The notes under the pieces were generated by a model, which did no database searches, was not told the origin of the DNA, and worked only from the letters and a program-made list of their open reading frames with translations. From positions 1 to 64,000 of the forward strand of contig NZ_JAPDPJ010000009.1 in assembly GCF_026013605.1 (NCBI RefSeq): a stretch of DNA of 64,000 nt, written 5' to 3'. The position numbers were made by a program, and so were the translations under genes. This DNA comes from Plebeiibacterium sediminum. Lineage in GTDB: Bacteria; Bacteroidota; Bacteroidia; Bacteroidales; Marinilabiliaceae. Shown piece after piece: positions 18,798 through 26,307 of this stretch; position 1 is the first letter of the stretch, and every line of letters starts with the position of its first letter.

Positions 18798-19593
18798 GAT
18801 AAATAAAGAACTTCAAGAGCAATCCATTGTGATGGAGTTTGAAGAAATAAGCTTTAAGGTTGGACCTAAAAAGATACTGAAAGAGGTGTCGCACAACTTA
18901 AAAGAAGGATGCTTTTATAGCATAGCCGGATGCAATGGCTCGGGAAAAACAACATTATTACAAACCCTACTTCAAATAAAAAAGGCCTCATCGGGTAAAA
19001 TATATTTACAGGATAAGGTTGAAAACAATGCACATTATTTCAGTTATGTTCCTCAAAACACTCAGCTGGAGTTTGACTTTACTGTTGAAGAGGTTGTAAT
19101 GATGGGCAGATACCCTTACTACTCCGGAATTACTGGTCCGGGTAAAGAGGATAAGGAAAAAGTAAAACAGGCTCTGAAGCTTACAGATATAGAACATTTA
19201 AGTAAACGCCTGGTAACTACACTAAGCGGAGGTGAACGTCAGCGGGCTATCATTGCACGGGCACTAGCTCAGGATACTCCTATTATGTTTTTGGATGAAC
19301 CTGTGTCGCAACTGGATATTTACCATCAACTGGAAGTACTAAATCTGCTTAGAGAAATTGTAGATACGCAAAATAAAACCATTGTAACTGTTTTGCATGA
19401 TTTAAACCAGGTAAGTAAGTTTACCGACGAAGTAATGGTGATGGACAATGGAGAAATTGCTGCCTACGGACCCCCGCACGAGGTGCTGTCGCCATCATTA
19501 TTAAAAGAAATATTCAGAGTAAATGCTGAATGGATATACACTGAAGACCATAAACCTCATCTGGTTTTTCATTATCACCACAACAAAAAATAA
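18790..19593 (+). CDS. btuD: Cobalamin ABC transporter ATP-binding protein BtuD
   Basis: Cytoplasmic ATPase of 267 residues that powers BtuC. Walker A GCNGSGKT at residues 47-54, Q-loop SYVPQN at 85-90, signature LSGGERQR at 145-152, Walker B IMFLDEP at 165-171 and switch His in VLHDLNQ. It belongs to the iron-siderophore/cobalamin importer class. Overlaps btuC by 8 bp and is followed 5 bp later by cobO. Confidence 0.9.
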   Translation: MFKINKELQEQSIVMEFEEISFKVGPKKILKEVSHNLKEGCFYSIAGCNGSGKTTLLQTLLQIKKASSGKIYLQDKVENNAHYFSYVPQNTQLEFDFTVEEVVMMGRYPYYSGITGPGKEDKEKVKQALKLTDIEHLSKRLVTTLSGGERQRAIIARALAQDTPIMFLDEPVSQLDIYHQLEVLNLLREIVDTQNKTIVTVLHDLNQVSKFTDEVMVMDNGEIAAYGPPHEVLSPSLLKEIFRVNAEWIYTEDHKPHLVFHYHHNKK

Positions 19594-19598
19594 AAATT

Positions 19599-20141
19599 AT
19601 GACACAAGGATTAGTAGTAGTAATCACCGGTAACGGAAAAGGCAAAACTACCTCTGCCCTGGGTATGCTTATGCGTACTTTAGGCCATGATAAAAAACCC
19701 TGCATGATTCAGTTTATAAAATCATCAACATCAGGATATGGTGAAATAACCATGATGAACCGCTTAGGAATAGAAAACTATCAAGGTGGAGCCGGATTTA
19801 CCTGGGTTGCTACAAAAGACGATACTAAATCAACACTTTTATCGGCCTGGAAACTGGCTAAAGAAAAGATATTAAGTGATGGATACGATTTAATTGTTCT
19901 GGATGAAATTAACAATGCCCTTTCATTACCTAAAAAATTTGAAGAACCTGTTATTGCTTATCAAGAGGTATTGGAAGTAATCAGAGAAATGAGACAAAAA
20001 TACCCTGAACGTCATTTGGTTTTAACAGGTCGCAATGCATTGCCTGAGATTATTGAAGAGGCTGATTTAGTTTCTGAAGTTAATGTAATTAAACATCCTT
20101 ACCAGAAAGGGATTAAAGCTCAGGCTTGTATTGAGTTTTAA
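19599..20141 (+). CDS. cobO: Cob(I)yrinic acid a,c-diamide adenosyltransferase (CobA/CobO type)
   Basis: Transfers the adenosyl group of ATP to the cobalt of corrinoids to form the coenzyme. P-loop GNGKGKTT at residues 11-18, LIVLDEINNAL near 103-113 and HLVLTGRNALPEI near 138-150; length 180 is normal for the CobA/BtuR family. Its place between btuD and btuF ties adenosylation directly to import, so incoming corrinoid is converted to the coenzyme at once. No corrin-ring synthesis genes are present in the window. Confidence 0.92.
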   Translation: MTQGLVVVITGNGKGKTTSALGMLMRTLGHDKKPCMIQFIKSSTSGYGEITMMNRLGIENYQGGAGFTWVATKDDTKSTLLSAWKLAKEKILSDGYDLIVLDEINNALSLPKKFEEPVIAYQEVLEVIREMRQKYPERHLVLTGRNALPEIIEEADLVSEVNVIKHPYQKGIKAQACIEF

Positions 20142-20235
20142 ATTAGTCTTTGCGAGAAAACCGGAAAATCAGCAGTTTTCTTGCAGCTACTATTTAAGAA
20201 TATACATCAGTTAAGTTCACAATAAGTCATCAAAT

Positions 20236-21138
20236 ATGAAACGAGCCATAAAAAATAGTTCTCTAATTATAATGATGTTGACCTTGTTCCTATCAGCATG
20301 TAATCAGAATGGAAACCAGAAAAAATCTGCCATTCATTTTGTCGACTCCAATGGAACTCAACTTGATTTAGATACAATACCACAACGTATCATATCATGC
20401 TCACCAGCCATTACCGAAGTGATGTTTGCATTGCATGATGATCACAGATTGGTTGGCAGAACGGATTATTGCAATTATCCTCCTGAAGTAGTGAATATAT
20501 CTTCTATTGGCGGATTAAGAAATCCTTCTTTAGAAAAAATGCTTTCGCTAAAACCTGATTTGATATTGGCTTCAACTCATTTTAAAAATGAAACGGCCAA
20601 ACAGATTGATCAACTGGGAATGCCTTTTGCCTGGCTCATGGATCAAAAATCGATTGAGGGAGCCGGTAGTTTAATTTTAAATATAGGTAAGCTTATTGGC
20701 AGTGAAGAAAAAGCAGATTCTCTTTGGAAATTTATTCAGGCCGATATGAAGCACACGGTTGATTTAATACCGAAATCGGTTAAAAAACCAACAGTTTATT
20801 ATGTGGTTGGCTTTGGTAAAGGTGGTGACCATACTGCCGGAGGCAATACTTTTATTTCGGAACTGATTAATAAGGCCGGAGGTATTAATATTGCTCAGGA
20901 TGTAAAAGGATGGAATTATAATCTGGAAACTCTGATGCAGAAAGATCCGGATATTATTATTCTTCCTCCAACGCTAAAGGAAAGTTTTTGTCAACATGAA
21001 CATTATAAGGAATTAAAGGCCGTAAAAAACAAACATGTGTATGCCGTAAATCATCATATGGTACAGTTGAATGGTCCTCGTATCCATTTGGCGCTTCGTA
21101 TGTTTGCTGAAATATTTTATCCTGATGTAGAATTTTAA
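20236..21138 (+). CDS. btuF: Cobalamin-binding lipoprotein BtuF
   Basis: Periplasmic solute-binding protein of 300 residues anchored as a lipoprotein (lipobox LSAC near residue 22). Type III (clamshell) fold typical of siderophore/B12 binding proteins: IISCSPAITEVMFALHDDHRLVGRTDYC near residues 53-80 and DIIILPP near 239-245. It is the last gene of the B12 operon, 94 bp after cobO; that gap contains a hairpin (AGAAAAC / GTTTTCT) without a T-run. Delivers corrinoid to BtuCD. Confidence 0.88.
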   Translation: MKRAIKNSSLIIMMLTLFLSACNQNGNQKKSAIHFVDSNGTQLDLDTIPQRIISCSPAITEVMFALHDDHRLVGRTDYCNYPPEVVNISSIGGLRNPSLEKMLSLKPDLILASTHFKNETAKQIDQLGMPFAWLMDQKSIEGAGSLILNIGKLIGSEEKADSLWKFIQADMKHTVDLIPKSVKKPTVYYVVGFGKGGDHTAGGNTFISELINKAGGINIAQDVKGWNYNLETLMQKDPDIIILPPTLKESFCQHEHYKELKAVKNKHVYAVNHHMVQLNGPRIHLALRMFAEIFYPDVEF

Positions 21139-21826
21139 TAGAGAAGGATATTTGAGATAATTCATCAACCCCAGCGGGGTTAAACGTTTATAGTTATAGG
21201 GTATCAATAAAAAACGTCTCCATAGGAGTCGCACATCAAAACAATGATATGATAGGTGTGACTCCTATGGAGACAATTAATCTTGCGCCACAGAATACTA
21301 TAAACATGTGATGCCTACGGCATCAATTAACAACACACAAAGGTGTTTCTTTCATACCGTTCAGCAAAGTGTCTCGCTTTGTTGTTTTATAACGACCTCA
21401 GGCCTTTTAAAGGAACTAAATATTTATATGATTCATATTTGGTGACTTACATAAACATTATAACATACACTGTACTTGTTTCAGACCTTCAGCCTGATAT
21501 TTACATGATGACCATAACAAGGGGCGTTGCCACCTTGCTGTAATGTTACAGGCTTTCAGCCTGAGGAGTAATTTTCAAAAATAACTTTTCTTAATTCTGA
21601 AAAATAGGAGTTTTTTCGATCTAGCTGTTGGTCTCTTCATTTAACCAACAACTCAAATGGGTAATATACAAATTGAGCTGTCCTTACAGGACGCTGAGTT
21701 ACATGATAAACAGTACCCCAGACTATGCCTGGGGCTGAAGTGAATTGAACTTTCAGTCCGAAGATCTGTATTGATGATGATTTGTAACTTTTGACTTCTG
21801 ACTCCTAACTTCCGGCTTCCAGCTCT
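21139..21826. repeat. Cluster of REP-like palindromes
   Basis: About 690 bp without a gene, packed with unrelated palindromes: AACCCCAGCGGGGTT (21167-21181), a long stem GTCTCCATAGGAGTC / GACTCCTATGGAGAC (21216-21274), GATGCCTACGGCATC (21311-21325), CAGGCTTTCAGCCTG and the block at 21671-21743, which recurs at 29779-29850. This resembles the REP arrays scattered by RAYT-type transposases; no such transposase is in the window. Confidence 0.6.
21671..21743 (+). repeat. Dispersed palindromic repeat, copy 1
   Basis: Contains GAGCTGTCCTTACAGGACG, TGAGTTACATGAT and a CCCAG...CTGGG stem, ending in GGCTGAAGTGA. A diverged second copy in the same orientation lies at 29779-29850. Confidence 0.7.
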
Positions 21827-23125
21827 CTACCATTGATTCCAATGAAGATTATTTTCATCCCATTTATCTTTGGGTTGATCTTCGCCTGTTGGATAACCAA
21901 TTGCTATTACATTCAACGGAATTTTATCATCAGGAAGGTTTAGAATTTTTTGTACTTCTATTTCTTTTTCCTGATCAGGATGTACTCCTGTCCACACAGC
22001 ACCCAATCCTATACTTTCGGTGGCCAGTAAAATATTTTCGGTGGCAGCAGAACAATCCTGAATCCAATATGCCTTACGATAACCTTCTGCAGTTTTTGAC
22101 AGATCACCACATACCACAATGGCTGCGGTTGCCTGCTTTAACATTTTTGCATACGGAAGCGATTCTGCTAATTGATCCAACACAGCTCTGTTGTTAATAG
22201 CAACAAAGGCCCATGGACGTTTATCTACTGCTGTAGGTGCTGCCATTCCGGCTTTAACCATAAGTGTTAACTGATCATTTGAAACCTTTTCAGATGTATA
22301 ATGACGAACACTCTTCCTACTAAATATAGTTGCCAGGGTTTCGTTTGCTAACAGATCAGGTTTGTATGAAGGTTCTTTACCCTCTACCAAAGTTTTATAT
22401 ATATCAAAAGGCTTCGCCAATCGCTTGCCATATCCATAATAAAAACCTTCACCTAAAATTAATGGCTTTAGTTTTTCAACATTTACCTCATCATTATCAT
22501 ATAAAAGATCGGCATCTACTTTAGTATCTATTACCTTACCAATAAACTGTACATGCGATCCTAAATGAATGGTATCTGTTACCTGACACTCAATAACCAC
22601 AGGAAATTCGCCTATATAAGGTGCATTTACATAATCGCCTTTAACAGGAGTTAACCCAAGCTTTTGAAACTTATCTTCATCTCTGCCTGAGATATTTCCA
22701 ACATAATCGGTTTCTACCACAAATTTTTCAGAAGGAACATTCACTGTAAAGCATCCTGTTGCAAGAATATTTTCGTAAGTCTGGCGTGATTCCCGTATAG
22801 AAACTGCAATACTCAAAGGATCAGAACTGGCAATACCAGTCCAGGCTGCTGTCATAATATCAGGTTTACCATCTTTACTGTACGACCCTATAACCAATGC
22901 TGGTTTTGGCATGATATATCCTTTAACACCAACAGATTTTTTCAGATTTACAGAACGACTAGTATTTACGGTAGTATTTTGCAATTCTGTAGCAGGTGTA
23001 TCCTGCGAAAAACTGTCGCTTGGTTGATGATATGAATCTCCTCCACCACGTTGGGTGATTTGAATTACCAATACTACAATAACAATGGCTAATACAATAT
23101 TTAAAAGTGTGGATTTATTTTGCAT
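21827..23125 (-). CDS. Membrane-anchored flavin reductase-nitroreductase fusion
   Basis: A 432-residue two-domain flavoprotein. An N-terminal hydrophobic anchor (about residues 8-25) and a polar linker are followed by a flavin-reductase/flavoredoxin-like FMN-binding domain (about 65-240; KPALVIGSYSKDGKPDIMTAAW, GCFTVNVPS) and a nitroreductase domain (about 265-415; RKSVRHYTSEKV, GMAAPTAVDKRPWAFV, GLGAVWTGVHP). The anchor would place both domains outside the cytoplasmic membrane, which is unusual because these enzymes normally use cytoplasmic NAD(P)H. Its start overlaps by 11 bp the end of an FMN-binding iron-sulfur membrane protein, a plausible electron donor. Substrate unknown; export and electron route are inferred. 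Confidence 0.82.
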   Translation of the reverse strand: MQNKSTLLNIVLAIVIVVLVIQITQRGGGDSYHQPSDSFSQDTPATELQNTTVNTSRSVNLKKSVGVKGYIMPKPALVIGSYSKDGKPDIMTAAWTGIASSDPLSIAVSIRESRQTYENILATGCFTVNVPSEKFVVETDYVGNISGRDEDKFQKLGLTPVKGDYVNAPYIGEFPVVIECQVTDTIHLGSHVQFIGKVIDTKVDADLLYDNDEVNVEKLKPLILGEGFYYGYGKRLAKPFDIYKTLVEGKEPSYKPDLLANETLATIFSRKSVRHYTSEKVSNDQLTLMVKAGMAAPTAVDKRPWAFVAINNRAVLDQLAESLPYAKMLKQATAAIVVCGDLSKTAEGYRKAYWIQDCSAATENILLATESIGLGAVWTGVHPDQEKEIEVQKILNLPDDKIPLNVIAIGYPTGEDQPKDKWDENNLHWNQW

Positions 23126-24281
23126 GATTATACTTTTTCTTTGTTTTTAATGAAGGTACTGAGTTAAGTAAACATCCGGTTGGACAAAGCTGACACCACG
23201 GACGATTGAATACTAATGAAAGTATTACAATCAACAAACCTGCAATCAACATGATGTTAGATGCTACTGCAAATGAAAATGCCTTAAAAGGTTCCATATC
23301 TGATAATGGTAAAGTAAATCCCAGTAATAAACTCACCCAGATAAATGTAAGATAAACAGAACGCAAAGTTACTTTTGAAATTTTTAATTGAAAACCATGC
23401 TTTTTAAATGGTGATATCTTTGAAACCAATGCCTGTATGGCTCCCATTGGACATAAATAGGTGCAATAGTAGTTTTTATGCCCCAGTAACCCCATGGCAA
23501 CAGCCAATATTAATACTAAAATCAGTTCCCAATTGCTTTGCCAGGGTAATCCTTTTACCAACCAATTATACAAAGTTTCGGTTGATAGCATTTGCTTTAA
23601 CCACAAGCCAAATACCCCCAATACAGCAACTAAATAATACCAATAATATTTACGAAACCACTTTTTAAGCAACATGCTTAACGAAACCAATAAAAGGATA
23701 ATGGTTAAAACCGGCTGTACAACTTGTTTAAAAGATAAGCTCTGACTTTGGTAATGAATGGCCAGATAATTTCCCATGGTTTTTTGAACCGTTTTAATAA
23801 TGGCATTACTACTATAAGTAGCACCAGTGATGGCATCAACCGATTTTAATGCCGTAATAGTATCCACAGGCAAATCTGTCCAACTATTAAACAGGCCTTT
23901 TTGAGCAACATGATCAATATACTCAGGCGACTCTTCATTATTTAAAAGCTGTACTTCAGTAATTAAATTCTCCTTATTAAAATAAATCATTAAAGGAGTT
24001 TCGCCGGCATACCCCTGAAACTTTGCATCAAAATTTCTTGAATACAATGCTTTGGAAACAACATCGTTATTCTCATCAAGGATGCTAATGCTTTGATCAG
24101 AATTTTCTTTAAGCTTTGTCGCATTTGATATCACCTTTTGAATATCGCTTAAGGAATAGACGACATCTTCGTGGGGTTTAAGCCATTCAAATGTAGCCCC
24201 TCCCCTTATGGCTACGGCAACTAAAAGTAAAATAACAACAATAACATTGTAAATGCTGTTAATGGAAAGTTTTTTAAACAT
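23115..24281 (-). CDS. FMN-binding, 4Fe-4S membrane protein (NosR/NapH/RnfG-like)
   Basis: Membrane electron-transfer protein of 388 residues. A TM helix (about 10-27) leads to an extracytoplasmic FMN-binding domain with DAITGATYSS (149-158), in which Thr155 is the expected site of covalent FMN attachment by ApbE. Further TM helices follow with two cysteine clusters, YCTYLCPMGAIQ and WCQLCPTGC, resembling the NapH-type ferredoxin region. The long open frame upstream lacks domain sense; the ATG at 24281 begins a clean membrane anchor. Co-transcribed with the anchored flavin-reductase/nitroreductase, it likely moves electrons from quinol or ferredoxin to that protein. No ApbE gene lies nearby. 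Confidence 0.82.
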   Translation of the reverse strand: MFKKLSINSIYNVIVVILLLVAVAIRGGATFEWLKPHEDVVYSLSDIQKVISNATKLKENSDQSISILDENNDVVSKALYSRNFDAKFQGYAGETPLMIYFNKENLITEVQLLNNEESPEYIDHVAQKGLFNSWTDLPVDTITALKSVDAITGATYSSNAIIKTVQKTMGNYLAIHYQSQSLSFKQVVQPVLTIILLLVSLSMLLKKWFRKYYWYYLVAVLGVFGLWLKQMLSTETLYNWLVKGLPWQSNWELILVLILAVAMGLLGHKNYYCTYLCPMGAIQALVSKISPFKKHGFQLKISKVTLRSVYLTFIWVSLLLGFTLPLSDMEPFKAFSFAVASNIMLIAGLLIVILSLVFNRPWCQLCPTGCLLNSVPSLKTKKKYNHAK

Positions 24282-24395
24282 ATAAGTTTGTTTGTATGTG
24301 ATGTTTGTCAACGGGTGGGTAAACAAAGTTAATTTTTGGGAGAAATGAAACTTACTGATCTCAATTAACAACACATTAACAGGATAGTAATTCAT

Positions 24396-24815
24396 AAAAC
24401 AAGCACCCGTAAGATTTTATGCCTTATACATATGATGAACCCCAGTCAAGAATAGGTAGCAGTAATTTAGATACGTACTTTTGTCATTTCCCTGAGATGT
24501 TGGCAATGTACAAATGTTTGCAACAAATAGTAAAATACATCGGTTGATGCCGTTTGAAACCATTCGTAAGAGAAATCTTATTAAAAAAAAGAACACCCGT
24601 ATGGTAAGACAATTTACACCATACTTACTAAACAAATAACTTTTAGGCGCTGTAAATAACTCTCCTCCTTTTGAAGTAGGAGTATGGTAAGGAACGAACC
24701 GGGAGGTGGTTTTGAACCCTTCTATCCTTCTACCATATTAACCATCATTGTAACAAAAAAAGCAATGCCTTATGAGCACTGCCTTATACTTTAACAAAAC
24801 CCTGTTAGGTTTAAT
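24396..24815. repeat. Intergenic repeat region, copy 1
   Basis: No plausible gene. Two blocks recur downstream in the same order and orientation: GATGCCGTTTGAAACC and on (24546-24583; copy at 29002-29040), and GCTGTAAATAACTCTCCTCC through GGGAGGTGGT (24649-24710; copy at 29355-29415). Confidence 0.65.
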
Positions 24816-25580
24816 TTAATTTTCTCCTGTTGTATTAATATCGATATCCGAATTTTCATCATCCTCTACTTCCATTCCTGTAGATTTTTTTGATAATCTG
24901 GCACGAAGCATTTTATTATACTGATTGATTAAAGCATTAATCTGATCTATAGTTTTGGTATAAACCTCTGTCTTTTCAATCATTGCATATGCTTTTATAA
25001 AGCCAATTAGTTCATTGTATGCTTCAACAATAATATTGCGAAGTTCAACAACTTTAATGTTATTATCTTCGGCCGTCTCTTTTACCCTGTCTAAAAATCG
25101 GGTATTAAATAAAATATTGGCCTCTTTTAACTCACCTACCCAATCGGTTAAATTTACAGAAGCGATACGCTCTGGTTTCAATTCCCACTTAGCCAAAATA
25201 TCTTCAATGGCATTGGTTTCGTATTGATAATTATATTTTACAATATCGCGGCCATATACATCAAGTTCTTTTTTGAGTTCAACGGCAGCGCTACAAACAT
25301 CAGCATTAAAATGATTTGTATAAGTTTCAATAACATTGTAAATACTACTTAAGGCAATATCTCTTCGTCTGTCGAGCTGGGCTAGTTGTTCTGAATAGCT
25401 ACTACCGGTATTTTTTTTATGAGTTAATTGTAATAGTGCCAGCGATTTGTTTAAAGCACTGTATTGTTCCTGTACTTTTAGTGTTTCAGGATTGTTTGAT
25501 AATACAATTTCCTGCAGATTTTCAAAAAATTGTACAAACTCATTATTTCGTAAGTTTTTTAAATAAATATTTTTAATCAT
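24816..25580 (-). CDS. DUF6261 family protein
   Basis: A 254-residue protein, largely alpha-helical with coiled-coil character and no signal peptide or membrane segment. The opening (IKNIYLKNLRNNEFVQFFEN) and the overall layout match the Bacteroidota-restricted DUF6261 family, whose function is unknown. The C-terminus is an acidic tail (MEVEDDENSDIDINTTGEN). It is isolated between two repeat regions, with no operon partner on either side. Family assignment is from memory of the pattern and should be taken as probable. Confidence 0.7.
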   Translation of the reverse strand: MIKNIYLKNLRNNEFVQFFENLQEIVLSNNPETLKVQEQYSALNKSLALLQLTHKKNTGSSYSEQLAQLDRRRDIALSSIYNVIETYTNHFNADVCSAAVELKKELDVYGRDIVKYNYQYETNAIEDILAKWELKPERIASVNLTDWVGELKEANILFNTRFLDRVKETAEDNNIKVVELRNIIVEAYNELIGFIKAYAMIEKTEVYTKTIDQINALINQYNKMLRARLSKKSTGMEVEDDENSDIDINTTGEN

Positions 25581-25698
25581 TACTTGCTCTGTTTAAGTGA
25601 GTTTTGTTAAAGTTTTGTAAATGTAACATTTCCCTCTAACGGTTATTGTGCTAACTCAATTTTTTCTTGAAAATAAATTCATTTCGTCAAATATTGTC

Positions 25699-25903
25699 TC
25701 TGGAAACCTTGCCGACTACAAGCAGCACATTTTCCAGAGTCTGGAAAGCTTGTCGACTGGAAGAAACACGTTTTCCAGAGTCTGGAAAGTTTGCCGACTG
25801 CACGCGGCAGGTTTTCCAGAGCGTGGAAAGCTTGTCGATTGTACGCGGCAGGTTTCCCAGAGTGTGGAAAGCTAGCCGATTGCAGGAAACAAGCTATTTT
25901 ATG
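25699..25903 (+). repeat. Five-copy 41-bp tandem repeat
   Basis: Units begin at 25699, 25740, 25781, 25822 and 25863. Each unit opens TCTGGAAAGCTTGTCGACTG or a close variant and closes GTTTTCCAGAG, so the unit ends are inverted repeats (TCTGGAAA / TTTCCAGA) and successive units form TTTCCAGAGTCTGGAAA palindromes across each junction. The middle 10-11 bases vary; the last unit is degraded at its right end. Repeats are too divergent and the variable part too short for CRISPR. Confidence 0.9.
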
Positions 25904-26090
25904 TAATAAAGGCAGCGTTTATTAGCAAATCCAACCCATCGAAAGCCCGGTATTTACAGGGATTCATAAGCTATTTACAATTAAAACTTATGAATAAGGA
26001 GTGCATTACACTTCGCTCTCTACCCTAATCACTACACGATCCTCTTTAATCAATAATCATTACATGTTTATCCATTATTCATAATTTTTT

Positions 26091-26160
26091 ATTGATATAA
26101 TGAAACCTTTGAAAATAAATAAAGTAAATTCGAATCAGTTATTTATAATAAATTAAATCT
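26091..26160 (+). promoter_or_regulatory. Conserved leader/promoter shared with position 32991
   Basis: Ungapped similarity over about 60 bp with 32991-33060: AACCTTTGAA, GTAAA, CAGTTATTT and TAAT blocks line up at identical spacing. It lies about 150 bp upstream of the TIGR04141-like gene. The motif could be a promoter with a CCTTTG element; function is inferred. Confidence 0.45.
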
Positions 26161-26307
26161 GGGATAGGTAAAAGCTGAAGGATAATAAGAGTAACTGATT
26201 ATAACATCCATTTGAGTATATAAAGATAGCTATGATGATTTTTTATTCTGATGCGTTTATATTTTAGTTGATAATTTGAGGAAACCACCACGAAACAAGA
26301 TAGAATT

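Noticed and set aside
20152-20186. Terminator between cobO and btuF
   Set aside because: A hairpin is present but no T-run follows, and btuF belongs functionally to the operon; treated as a possible processing hairpin only.
25699-25903. CRISPR array
   Set aside because: Repeats are imperfect, unit ends pair with each other, the variable centre is only 10-11 bp, and no cas genes are nearby.
25667-25906. Repeat-encoded open frames of 75-79 residues across the tandem array
   Set aside because: They exist only because 41 bp repeats in all frames without stops; they begin at poor start codons and show no independent protein signature.
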